Below, one piece after another: positions 1-9,523 of a stretch of 22,065 bases of DNA. The notes below the pieces were generated by a model. That model searched no databases. It worked only from the letters and a program-made list of their open reading frames with translations, and was not told where the DNA came from. This DNA is from Conidiobolus incongruus B7586 (lineage: Eukaryota; Entomophthoromycota; Entomophthoromycetes; Entomophthorales; Conidiobolaceae): positions 1-22,065 of the forward strand of contig JNEM01015812.1 of the NCBI GenBank assembly GCA_000697335.1. The letters are read 5' to 3'. Numbering within the stretch: position 1 is the stretch's first letter; the number at the start of each line of letters is the position of its first letter. The translations under genes were made by a program, and so were the position numbers.

Positions 1-710
1 ATTTAAAAATTGTTTTATTTAAAAAAGTAATATATAACTTACTATTAATTAATTTTCCTTGAGGTATTAAATAAAAAAACTATATACTATTATAATTTAT
101 TACAATAATTAATATTTGCTTATATTTAAAGTGTTTATTTATTAGAATTTATAGAGGGGATTAATTTAACTTAACCTAATATCTTGTTTTATTTTTAAGT
201 AAAAGATTATATAAAGGAATTTAAGATTTATTAATTATAAATATTCACTGTAAAAAACTTTTGTTTTTAGTTATACTTTAATAAATTTAGTTTAGCTATA
301 GCTACTCTAATTTTCTTTTAGGTTTCTATTAAATTATAAAGTATCTATTTTATATTTTTATTAATTAATTTAAGTTTAAACTTAAGTAAATATAATATGC
401 TTGTATAATTAACATTAAATTACTTTAATAATTCTTTAACAAAAATAAAAAGGTATTTCTTAATATATTTTTTTATTTTATTAATAAATAAAAGAGTAAC
501 AGTAAAAATTAATCTTTTAGATTTTAATAAATTTTAAATAATGTCTCTTCTAGCTTTAAAATCACAAATCTAGTAATATATAGTAGTTTTAGATAAAATA
601 CTATCTTTATAAACTGTTTATAAGTTTTAAATGATTTTAAAGGGTTTATGATTAAGTTTTAAAGATATAAAAATAAAAACCTTTTGATAATCACAATCTA
701 GTTTAAACAT
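1..710 (-). pseudogene. Mariner transposase remnant (copy 1, 5' part)
   Basis: The likely start codon is at 708-710, homologous to 9330-9332 in the complete copy. The frame is interrupted repeatedly by TAA/TAG/TGA codons and runs off the window edge. The block matching the first catalytic motif reads N-K-S where active mariners have D-E-x-W. It belongs to the transposon spanning 1-898 and cannot make an active enzyme. Confidence 0.75.
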
Positions 711-898
711 AATTAAATTTAAATATAAATTTTAAAATCAAAATATTTTAATAAAAAAATAATAAAAATTGAATATATATATAGTTTGAAAATATTTATT
801 TTCCAATATATTTTATATATAAATAATCCTTCAAAATATAAAATATGTTTGAAAGATCAAAAATTAAAAAATTTGTCATTTTTTAATTTCTATATTAA
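1..898 (-). mobile_element. Mariner (DD34D) transposon, copy 1, cut by the left edge of the window
   Basis: This stretch aligns by eye almost base for base with 8625-9523 of the complete copy and with the matching part of the copy at 13591-14890. Only the transposase 5' two-thirds and one terminal inverted repeat are inside the window; the transposase 3' end and the other terminus lie to the left of base 1. The visible terminus ends at 898 and is followed by TA (899-900), the expected mariner target duplication. Differences from the copy at 8205 are dominated by C-to-T and G-to-A. The transposase frame is broken by many stops, so the copy is dead. Orientation (transposase on the minus strand) is the same as in the other two copies. 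Confidence 0.9.
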
Positions 899-2001
899 TA
901 TATATCAACTTTTAAATTTATAGATTTTTAAAGTTTTATTTAAAATTTCAAAATACATATAATACAATATAAAAGTTAATTCATGGGAAAATATTAAAAG
1001 TAATAAAAAAATATAATATTTTTCAATTTTGTATTTTATAATAAAAGATATAATTTTGAAGGCAAATCAGAAATACCTATATAAATAATTTAGTTAATTA
1101 TAATGAATATGAAATTATGTTATAGAAAAAAAATCAAGTAATTGATAATTAAATTGTCATTATTCTGCTCTAGCTTTTCAGGATTATTAAAATCAAAACT
1201 CTAAATTGGTCAACTTACTTGTTAAATTGTTTTAAATATCCATTATATAGATTAAATAATTATTAATTTAAAAAAGCAAGAATTGTAATTATTATGGAGA
1301 TGTTATTTTATAGTTATAACATTTAGCGTTTAAATTACCAATCAAAGTGATATTAATATAATCACGTATTTTATGACATATTACAATTAATGACCGATCA
1401 TATTTCAATAAATATCAGTTAATTTATTAAGATCTTTACAACGATGATATTCTAGATTTTCCTTATTATTGAAGTAAATTAATTGTGTATTTATTAGTTT
1501 GTATAATAATTCAGTTGAATAGTTTGAATGAGCAATAATACCATTAAAAATATTAAAAGATCAGAGCAGTTAAGTTTTTGGAATAGAAACTTAATTTTCA
1601 ACCTAATAAAATCGCTTATAATAATAATTTATCATTTTTCAATATTTCAAGTTTTGTATTTGAATAATATTTAAAATTAGTGTTCTTATTATGTAAAATT
1701 AAACCTTGACCCACAATATACTATGAATAAATAATAGTTATTAAAAGTATTACTTTTAAATTATTAAGTTCAATATAAATTCACTGAACAATTAAAATAA
1801 TCATGTAAATATCAAGTTTACGATCTATCCAATAAAAGTTAAATATTATATAATCCCATAATTATATTTTCAAATTCACTAAAAAATAAAATTAATTCAC
1901 AGACTCGCGTTGAAACACATAACATGTAATCCATATATTAAATTTAATAACTGTTATCAAACTATAAATTGAATAATCAAATATTATAAAATAAATACAA
2001 C
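899..2001. other. AT-rich intergenic region between mariner copy 1 and POLE2
   Basis: About 1.1 kb of strongly AT-rich sequence with no open frame or RNA gene I can support. It contains the promoter of the polymerase epsilon subunit gene at its right end. The only base-composition peak I noticed is the CG-containing word at 1905-1910, described separately. Confidence 0.7.
1905..1910 (+). promoter_or_regulatory. MCB-like TCGCGT word upstream of POLE2
   Basis: TCGCGT lies about 92 bp upstream of the POLE2 start codon. It differs by one base from the MluI cell-cycle box ACGCGT that drives G1/S transcription of replication genes, including polymerase epsilon subunits, in yeasts. Two CG steps in a region this AT-rich stand out. 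The motif is short and inexact, so its function is only a suggestion. Confidence 0.25.
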
Positions 2002-3750
2002 ATGAGCTCACAGACCAGCTATCCTGTATCGACTAGTTTAATTCATAGAATATTTACTAAACAAAACCAGTTATTACTCTCTTCAGAATCAGTAAATTAT
2101 ATCATACAATATTTTAACCAATCAAACCATGATTCAGATTTAACCAACAAATTGATTATTTGGGCTCAAAAATGCAAGGAATTATTAGGTACTTTTATTT
2201 ATATGTATTGATATCGCAATTTTAACTAATATATTTGATTAAATAGATGGCAATATTATTATTCAGCCAAACGATCTTGAAAGAGTACAAAAACAGTTGG
2301 GAACTCTATTAGGGGTAGGAAATGAAGGAGAGATGATTGTTTCTGAAAGTTGGGGCGATCAAGTTGACGTATCTAATTTACTCAAAGTTATTGATGCCTT
2401 TGATATGGTTAAGGCAACATATGATCCACTGAAAAAACAATTAATCAAGTAAAACCTAATTTAACCAAATTGATTGTTTACTCACTTAATTATAGAGATC
2501 TTAAACCTACATCACTTCTTTCTGTCCCTGAAGCAAGGCATCAGATGTATCATGATAGATATTACTCTATCTATACTCGCCTTAACCAAAACAATGTCCC
2601 AAAAAGACTGAGTCGACAAGGATCGCAATTCCTTAATAGCACCAAATCAATCTTAGGTAGAACTTCTGGCAAATTTACTTTATTTGGAATGCTTACAACC
2701 ATTGACAACACTATTCATCTTCAAGATCCTGACGGTTATATCCCTCTATCTTTTGAAAAATGTGAATCTACTACAGATTTATTAACAGATCATTGTATGG
2801 TATTAATACACGGCCAATTGGATCCAGATAAAGCCTTTTCAGTTGAAAGAATTGAGTTTCCTTCTTACGAATTTACTAAGCCACAATCACTTCCTCCTAG
2901 TCATCCTTACCATCCCTCTAACAAACCACCATTTCCTCTATCACAAGCTCAAATCAATATAATTCAAGAGCAATCATCTGATGTTTATATGATAATGATC
3001 TCCGATTTTTTCTTAGATCAAGCCAAGACATTAGAAGATTTTCAAGCTGTACTTACCAAGATTAATCAATCTACGTCAGATTTTCCAACCGTACCTCTAT
3101 CATTTATCCTAACCGGCAATTTTATTTCTAATCCCATCAATTCCAATTCTGCAAGCTTTACAAATTATGTTACAGGATTCAGCAAATTGGCTCAGTGTCT
3201 TTCCAAATTCCCAAGATTGTGTAGTTGGTCTCATTTTATTTTTATTCCAGGACCTAACGACCTTAATATCAGTTCTGCAATTCCACAAACCCCCCTACTA
3301 AATTACTTAGTGAAGCCACTTAAAGAAATATTAAGAAACGTTCATTTTACCACTAATCCGACTAAGATTCTATATTGTAAAAGGGAATTAAATATATATC
3401 GACAGAACTTATTCCAGCAAATTCATCGAAATCAACTCATTCAACTCAGCAAGGACTCAACCAATATCAATCAATTCTCACAGATGAATTTATTAAAGAC
3501 CATTGTTCAAGGAGGACATCTGTCGCCAATTCCCATTAATACCCAGCCTATTCATCCTCAATTTGATCACAGCTTAAGATTAGACTATCTACCAGATATT
3601 TTAATTTTAGCTGATTCTAACACACCTTACAGTATCCCTACCGATTATTGTTTGTATGCCAATCCTGGATCTTTTGGCAAGGGTGGTGATTTCTTAATCT
3701 ATTTCCCTAAAGATAATCAATGTGATTTAAAGAATATTAATTCTATTTAA
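2002..3750 (+). CDS. POLE2: DNA polymerase epsilon subunit B (POLE2/Dpb2 family)
   Basis: The second subunit of the leading-strand polymerase epsilon, which tethers the catalytic subunit to the CMG helicase in the nucleus. Three exons: 2002-2188, 2247-2448 and 2496-3750, joined by GT..AG introns of 58 and 47 bp; the frame is continuous across both. The product is 547 residues, close to human POLE2 (527). An N-terminal helical domain is followed by an OB-fold region around residues 170-230 (motifs FTLFGMLTTID and MVLIHGQL) and by the inactive calcineurin-like phosphoesterase domain. Family blocks in the latter include FIFIPGPNDL, VHFTTNPTKILYCKREL, GGHLSPIP, LPDILILAD and YANPGSFGKGGDFLIYFP. 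As in the family, metal-binding residues of true phosphoesterases are not conserved. The ATG at 2002 gives an N terminus of typical family length. PIF1 follows 444 bp downstream on the same strand. Confidence 0.95.
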
Positions 3751-3761
3751 TTTTTGCATTT

Positions 3762-3767
3762 AATAAA
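3762..3767 (+). terminator. Poly(A) signal of POLE2
   Basis: AATAAA begins 12 bp after the POLE2 stop codon. In DNA this AT-rich the hexamer is expected by chance, so position rather than sequence is the argument. Confidence 0.4.
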
Positions 3768-3890
3768 TGCCAATTCAAATTAATATTATTGGATGATTCG
3801 ACTAATCAATAATGATTTTTAAACATAATTTATTTACAAAATATCAGTTAATATCAATAAATAATGAAATTGATGAAGATAGGTTTTTTC

Positions 3891-3904
3891 ATATATATAT
3901 ATAT
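3891..3904. repeat. (AT)7 microsatellite
   Basis: Seven perfect AT units, preceded by a T run, between POLE2 and PIF1. Likely simple slippage sequence. Confidence 0.8.
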
Positions 3905-3994
3905 GCCACTTTTTTGTTTGATTCCACCTTCGCTAAACAAAGTTTCATTTATAAATTAATCATCATTCTATCAAACACGATATGATTTGTAAAA

Positions 3995-4033
3995 GCCAAT
4001 CAAAGTTTTGTATAATCAAGTGATTTGATTGGC
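3995..4033. promoter_or_regulatory. Inverted pair of CCAAT boxes upstream of PIF1
   Basis: GCCAATCAAA at 3995-4004 and TTTGATTGGC at 4024-4033 are exact reverse complements, separated by 19 bp. Each contains CCAATCA, the preferred site of the fungal Hap2/3/5 (NF-Y) complex. They lie about 160-200 bp upstream of the PIF1 ATG, a normal distance for such boxes. The arm could also form a hairpin, but a paired binding site is the simpler reading. Confidence 0.5.
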
Positions 4034-4036
4034 CAC

Positions 4037-4044
4037 CACGAAAA
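4037..4044 (+). promoter_or_regulatory. SCB-like CACGAAAA word upstream of PIF1
   Basis: CACGAAAA matches the Swi4/6 cell-cycle box of budding yeast exactly and lies about 150 bp upstream of the PIF1 start codon, next to the CCAAT pair. A replication helicase is a plausible G1/S target. Whether this fungus uses this exact word is unknown. Confidence 0.3.
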
Positions 4045-4194
4045 ATCAACTATATGACACTTCTTTTTTCCTAATAAGGAAATTAATTTTTGATTAATTT
4101 GAGTAGAATGAACTCAAATATAAAATCAATTAGAATAAATTTTTCTTCTTTACCTTTTATTTTTTTTTAATTAATTAATTAAAATTTTTTAAAA

Positions 4195-6244
4195 ATGTTT
4201 GGGTCAGGAGTATTTGTAAATTCTAAAAATTCTAAATCTAAAACTATTAAAAAAGACAATAATGACGCTCAGCCTAAAATCTCTCAATTTTTTAAATCTA
4301 CGTCCACTCCAAAAAATGCTAACAGCTTATTTAATGGAAGTCAAAAGCGCAAAACGAAAATAGATCCTCAAATTGCTTTTGACTCTGTTAAATATAATTC
4401 GCCTACATTTAGTTCCAGAATTCAAGCTCAGACACCACCCCAAGCCCAATCTCGACCCAATATTCAAACTCAAACTTTCAACAATTCGTCATTTTCAGAA
4501 AGATTTTTAAATGAAGATAATAAAAACCAACAATTTTCCAAGCGTTTCAATAGGAGCAGCCCTGTCGAAATGAATTCACACTTCAGTAAAGATGATTCGG
4601 ATTATAGATCGAATGTCACGCGAGAACTTTCCCCAGAACAGCAAAGAGTTATTGATCTTATTTTTGGTCATAAGAAAAATGTTTTTTTTACCGGTTCTGC
4701 AGGTAAGTTATTTTTAACATATTAATTTCAATCCTTTATAAAGAACTTTGATTTATTAAATATTGTAATAGGTACTGGTAAATCTTTAATTATTAAAAAA
4801 ATTATTGATATTGCCCAAAATATGCAATATACTGGTAGAACCAACAAGCTTTATTATGATGATGGCACCAGTTATGTAGCTGTAACAGCTACTTCAGGTC
4901 TAGCAGCTTTTCATTTGGGTGGCTCTACCATTCATAGTTTTGCAGGAATTGGTCTTGGTACGAATACTGCTGAAAAATTGGCTGAAGCTATTATGAAAAA
5001 TAAGCATAAGAGAAAGAGATGGGAAGATGTTCAATTGTTAATTATTGATGAAAGTAAGAATTGTTATAATATTAACTATTTATTTATAGTATTAAAATTT
5101 ATTTATAGTATCCATGATGGATGCTTCTTTATTTGATAAATTAGAGTACATAGCCAGAGTGGTTCGAAGAAATAACCAACCTTTTGGTGGTATTCAAGTA
5201 ACAACCTTATATACTTTAGTTAACTTGAAATTAATCTTTTATTTTTATTACTAGTTGGTTATATCAGGGGATTTCTTCCAGCTTCCACCAGTTCAAAAAG
5301 ATGCAAATATGAAATTTGCTTTCGAAGCACAAACTTGGGACAAATGTATTCAGGAAACGATAATATTGAAAAAGATCTATCGTCAAAAAGATCCTGGTAA
5401 TACCAGTATCAAAATTTAATTTGTCAATGCTAATTAACTTTTATTTAGAATTGTCAAGAATTTTAAATGAAGTTCGTTTGGGAAAAATTACACAAGCTTC
5501 ACTAGACTTATTTCAAAGTTTAAGTAGACCTTTAAACATGGAAGATGGAATTGAACCAACCCAATTATTTCCCACCAGAAACGAAGTTGACGCTTTTAAC
5601 TCAACAAAACTTGCACAATTAACAGGCGATACACATAGATATGTAGCATATGACACTGGAGAAGAAATATTTAAAAAACAACTCAATAATGTATGTAGAC
5701 TTCCTGAACAGCTCGATCTTAAAGTCGGATCTCAAGTGATGTTACTCAAAAATCTCAGTTCTGGTTCAAGTTTAGTGAACGGTCTTCTAGGCAAAGTTGT
5801 GGGATTTGACTATCCAAGTCCTCTTGCTCTAAGTGATAAGAAAAACAAAGATCTATTCGATGCTAATCGTCTGTATCCCCGTGTAAAGTTTATTAACGGA
5901 TACGACCAAGTAATTACTCCTGAAGAAATTGTTTGGGATAATAATGGTGAAACTCTGGCTATGCGTATCCAAGTCCCACTGGGTTTGGCTTGGTCCATCT
6001 CGATTCATAAAGCTCAAGGTCTAACTCTTGAAAAAGTGAAAATTGATTTGGCTAGAATTTTTGAAAAAGGTACTATTTTCCATTTCTCTTGCTTACATTG
6101 GATATTAATCAAGTATTAGGTCAAGCTTATGTCGCACTCAGTCGATGCACTACCGTAGACGGTTTACAGATACTTAATTTTAATCCCTCGAAAGTACAAG
6201 CACATCCAAAAGTATTACAATATTACGCTAAATATGGCGCATAG
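4195..6244 (+). CDS. PIF1: PIF1-family 5'-3' DNA helicase with N-terminal PIP box
   Basis: Superfamily 1B helicase acting on G-quadruplexes, replication forks, telomeres and possibly mitochondrial DNA. Six exons: 4195-4702, 4772-5053, 5109-5197, 5255-5396, 5449-6069 and 6120-6244. The five GT..AG introns are 50-69 bp, and all joins keep frame. Product: 588 residues (human PIF1 641). Visible motifs: Walker A GSAGTGKS at 167-174 (split by intron 1), [14 protein letters not shown], Walker B LLIIDE at 258-263 followed by ISMMD, motif [12 protein letters not shown] near 298, IYRQ, a PIF1 domain-2 segment, IHKAQG at 526-531 and motif VI VALSR. Residues 26-33 (QPKISQFF) match the PCNA-interacting PIP consensus, as in yeast Rrm3. 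Residues 35-140 are polar and low in complexity. No clear mitochondrial presequence is seen, so a nuclear Rrm3/Pfh1-like role is favoured. The C terminus ends soon after motif VI, so there is no extra accessory domain. Confidence 0.96.
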
Positions 6245-6844
6245 ATTATATTATATAATCATATTATACATTAATAAATATTTCTCCATCTATTGTAATT
6301 TATTTAAATTCGATTCTTCAAAATAAGTATAATAATTCTAAAAGATTTAACAATCCTTTTTTAACCTGAGTATAACAATAGAATGAATTGAGTTTGATAA
6401 ATAGTTTATTGGAATATAATTGTAAGAAAGTTATATTGGTTTGTCAGCAAACTTTAATAAGCATTTACTGAACACTCATAAAGTTAGTTTACTAATAATT
6501 TTATATCATCAATTATTGATTTTTTAATATTAGTTGCAATTTATAATTAGACTATTTAATTGAATTGGACTTGAATATTATACAAGTAATATCATTATAA
6601 AATATTGTCTTTGAGAATTGATACTATTTAATGAGTAATAAATTTAAAAATTCAAAAAAATCAACTTGTTTTGATTTATTGCTTAAAAATGATATATCAA
6701 TAAATTTGTAATATATCATTATTTAATTATATATGTTTAATATATTGTTGATTTTACGAATTTTGATTTTATGGAATCTTTAGTTATCAGGCATTGTAAT
6801 TTATTATGAACAAGTAAAAAATCAACCGATTAAAGTTAATTTTA
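6245..6844. other. Intergenic region between convergent PIF1 and the decayed gene
   Basis: 600 bp of AT-rich sequence holding the two 3' ends. Apart from the PIF1 poly(A) signal I see no gene, repeat or RNA in it. Confidence 0.6.
6273..6278 (+). terminator. Poly(A) signal of PIF1
   Basis: AATAAA starts 29 bp downstream of the PIF1 stop codon. Position supports it; the hexamer is common in such AT-rich DNA. Confidence 0.4.
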
Positions 6845-8192
6845 TTAAGAATTAGGATTCAATTTCAACTGAGAATCACAATTATAGTTAATTTTATCAC
6901 CCTTCATCAACTCACCCAAATAATCCTGAACCTTCTTCACTTGAGACTGCGTAATTCCTTTACCAAAATCCAATTTATCATCCTTTTATTGTAATTCTGG
7001 TAATATTTTAGTACCCAATAGGAAAAGCTTTCTGCAAATCTATTTGGTTAGACTTGTAACCTTTTAAATTACTGTAAAAGTGTTACATCCCCTCGAGAGT
7101 TAAGATTCATACATTCGTAGTGGATATTGAGAATTTGGAAGCGTCTGAATCTTTCAAAATTTCGTATTTGACAGAGTTCTTGGTAATACAGTTTTTGAAT
7201 GAGAAGGGACAGTTGTAAATAATGTATTGAGAGATTTTTTGTTTCTTGACAAGTGATGAATTGAACACTGAATGAGCAGTTGATATAACTGAATTGTTAG
7301 ATCGATTTGTAGTAGTAGCTTTTGAAAAGGTTATCAAACACTTGGGACCATTCCAATGCCAACTGGAGATAGAAATCCTTTGCTTCGTCAGCAAATCCTG
7401 CTTGGCAGCCTTGGTTTTGGATACAGTTTGTTGAGTATTGAATCGAATGGGTTCCAATAGTATAGATTTTAAACTGTTGGAAATGAGGGAGAGAAAGGCC
7501 TTAATAGGTATTGATAATTGATAGTCGATGCATAAAATTTGTAAAGTGATGATTCGACAGAGTTTTCAGTGTCTAATTGAATACCACTCGTTATATACGA
7601 CTTAATCTTGTCATCTTTACCTAGTCTTTGAAATTCGACAGATTTTTTCCATTGGAATGTGACCTGAGTTTTTAATGTTTGATCAAATAAATCAATATGT
7701 AATTGTGGACTAGGCTCGATTTTTTGAGCTGTGCTCAATTTATCAAATTTGAGTAACTCTGGCAGAAGTAAAAAAACCATATCTGGTATCGACTCAAGAG
7801 AGCATCAAAGAATCCGAATTATGAATCAATTTGCCCTTTTTGTCAGATATAATAATAGCCACTTCAACTTGTTCACTCACTTCCTCTTCACTACAACACG
7901 ATCCAATACTTTCATCACCATCTTGGCTACTTTCACTATCGATATAATATTTTGAAATGAAATCAACTTCAGTTAGTTGGTGTAAAGATTTGAACAACGA
8001 TCCATTTTCAACAATTTCAGGAACCCTCAGCTCGTTAGAAAGCGTTTGAAGCATATCCATCAATGACGAATTTCTCTTCAAATTTATCGAAGATCTCGCA
8101 CGTTTCATGAGAGTGACAATGTCTTCCCTCTTGGAGAGTGTATTAGCAAATTTAGCAACTGAGACTTGTACCGATTTTGAGGATGTATTCAT
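6845..8192 (-). pseudogene. Decayed host protein gene, family not recognised
   Basis: Minus-strand coding-like sequence from an ATG at 8190-8192 to a TAA at 6845-6847, roughly 450 codons. It is split into at least five blocks in different frames: about 7797-8192, 7530-7796, 7110-7530, 7020-7105, and a last block of about 6848-7020 that contains an in-frame TAA. No GT..AG pair explains the breaks near 7795 and 7530. Each block has balanced amino acid use and codon choice like the neighbours, so this was once a real protein. It has an acidic serine-rich stretch (ESSQDGDESIG) and a C-terminal block with DFGKGITQSQVKKVQDYL. A Mediator Med1-like fold is a weak guess from a strand-like segment near YQLSIPIKAFLSL. 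Neighbouring genes have no frame errors, so assembly error is less likely than real decay. A mariner copy starts 12 bp upstream of its ATG. Confidence 0.7.
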
Positions 8193-8202
8193 TGAATCAT
8201 TT

Positions 8203-8204
8203 TA
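8203..8204. repeat. TA target-site duplication, left side of mariner copy 2
   Basis: TA directly precedes the terminal inverted repeat starting at 8205 and is matched by TA at 9524-9525. Mariner elements insert at TA and duplicate it. The site lies 11-12 bp upstream of the start codon of the decayed minus-strand gene. Confidence 0.85.
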
Positions 8205-8236
8205 TTAGTGCAGAAATTAAGTAATGGCACAATTTT
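8205..8236 (+). repeat. Terminal inverted repeat of mariner copy 2, transposase 3' side
   Basis: Matches the reverse complement of 9492-9523 at about 26 of 32 positions and the terminus of copy 3 at 13591. Transposase binding site. Confidence 0.85.
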
Positions 8237-8298
8237 AAAATTAAAATTAAACAAATAAATTAATAAATAATATATAAAATTTAATGAATAATATAAAA

Positions 8299-9332
8299 TT
8301 AATAGCCTCTTTTATTATTAATAACTCTTTTCCATACCTTTGGTAAGCTTTTAATACCTAAAAAACAGTTCTTTTTATTAAGGACTGAAATTTGATGTTT
8401 CACAAACCAATTTAATTTGTTTGCAGGAATTTTTTTTCCTGCAAGCTGTTTTTTTAATTGTCCAAAACAATTATAATCACATGGATTATAATCAAGTGAA
8501 TATACTAGATGTAGTAACTCCCTCTAATTTTTTTTATATAAAAAATCTTTTACAGCTTTAGCTTTATGTATTTTACAATTATCATGTAAAATAATAAGTG
8601 TCTTTAATTTATATTGAGAACACCATTTAAAAATTGTTTTATTTAAAAAAGTAATATATAACTTACTATTAATTGATTTTCCTTGAGGTATTAAATAAAA
8701 AAACCATATACTATTATAATCCATTACAACAATTAACATTCACTTATATTTAAAGTGTTTATTCATTGGAATTTGTAGGGGGATTGATTTAGCTTAACCC
8801 AACATCTTGTTTTATTTTTAGGTAAAGGATTATATAAAGGAATTCAAGATTCATTAATTATAAGTATTTGCTGTAAAAACCTTTGTTTTTAGTTATACCT
8901 TAATAAGTTTAGTTTAGCTATAGCTACTCTAATTTTCTTTTAGGCTTCTGTTAAATTATAAGGTATCTATTTTACATTTTTATTAATTAATCTAAGTTTA
9001 AACTTAAGTAAATATAACATGCTTGTATAATTAATATTAAATTGCTTTGATAGTTCTCTAGCAGAAATAAAAGGGTATTTCTTAATATATTTTTTTACTC
9101 TATTAGTAAGTAAAAAAGTAACAGTAGAAATTAGTCTTTTAGATTTTGGTAAATTTTAAATAGTGTCCCTTCTAGCTTTAAAATCACAAATCCAGCAATA
9201 TATGGTAGTTTTAGATAAAGCACCATCTCTATAAGCTGTTTACAAGTTTTAAATAATTTTAAAGGGTTTATGGTTAAGTTTTAAAGATACAAAAATAAAA
9301 GCCTTTTGATAATCACAATCTAGTTTAAGCAT
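8299..9332 (-). pseudogene. Mariner transposase, inactivated (copy 2)
   Basis: Reading from ATG (9330-9332) to TAA (8299-8301) gives about 345 codons, normal for mariner. Recognisable parts in order: N-terminal helix-turn-helix region (AYRDGALSKTTIYCWI), the first catalytic block as N-E-S-stop-I-P-L-Y where active enzymes have D-E-x-W, MLIVVMDYNSIWFFYLIPQG, the second catalytic block LHDNCKIHKA, and the third, YSLDYNPCDYNCFG. The second and third Asp are separated by 34 residues, the mariner DD34D signature. I count nine in-frame stops and one frameshift relative to the other copies. Each stop is a single transition from CAA, CAG or TGG. Both the stops and the Asn in place of the first Asp fit C-to-T/G-to-A decay. 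Confidence 0.92.
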
Positions 9333-9491
9333 GATTAAATTTAAGTGTAAATTTTAAAATCAAAATATTTTAATAAAAAAAATAATTAAAATTGAATATA
9401 TATATATAGTTTGAAAATATATATTTTCCTATATATTTTATATATATATAATCTTTCAAAATGTATAATATGTTTGAAAGATTGGAAATTA

Positions 9492-9523
9492 AAAAATTTG
9501 CCATTTTTTAATTTCTATACTAA
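9492..9523 (-). repeat. Terminal inverted repeat of mariner copy 2, transposase 5' side
   Basis: Inverted partner of 8205-8236, followed by the TA duplication at 9524-9525. The same terminus is seen in copy 1 (ends 898) and copy 3 (ends 14890). Confidence 0.85.

Larger units (their letters stand above)
3751..4194. other. POLE2-PIF1 intergenic region with PIF1 promoter
   Basis: 444 bp without a coding frame. It holds a putative poly(A) signal for POLE2, an (AT)7 run at 3891-3904, a perfect 10-bp inverted pair of CCAAT words at 3995-4033, a CACGAAAA word at 4037-4044, and T- and TTAA-rich sequence just before the PIF1 start codon. The cluster at 3990-4045 is the most structured part and is the likely upstream activating region of PIF1. 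Confidence 0.6.
8205..9523 (-). mobile_element. Mariner (DD34D) transposon, copy 2, both ends present
   Basis: A 1319-bp element bounded by TA on both sides. Its ends are imperfect inverted repeats of about 32 bp: 8205-8236 starts TTAGTGCAGAAATTAAG, and the reverse complement of 9492-9523 starts TTAGTATAGAAATTAAA, with about six mismatches. It encodes a degraded mariner transposase on the minus strand. This is the least eroded of three copies. Size, TA target, terminal repeats and DD34D spacing all fit the mariner family of Tc1/mariner DNA transposons. It is inactive: many in-frame stops, one single-base deletion relative to copies 1 and 3, and an Asn at the first catalytic position. Confidence 0.95.

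Noticed and set aside
899-2001. A novel multi-gene system or defence island in the gap regions
   Set aside because: The gaps contain no coding frames, repeats or RNA structures beyond simple AT-rich sequence; the intact genes are ordinary housekeeping genes plus one DUF3020 gene.
7794-7800. Programmed frameshift to rescue the minus-strand gene
   Set aside because: Several independent frame breaks and an in-frame stop occur across the gene, so a single recoding site would not restore it.
7731-7955. 74-codon plus-strand frame
   Set aside because: Antisense to the decayed minus-strand gene; composition not protein-like.
8524-8739. A 71-codon minus-strand frame taken as a separate small gene
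   Set aside because: It is the central piece of the broken mariner transposase at 8299-9332, including the second catalytic block HDN.
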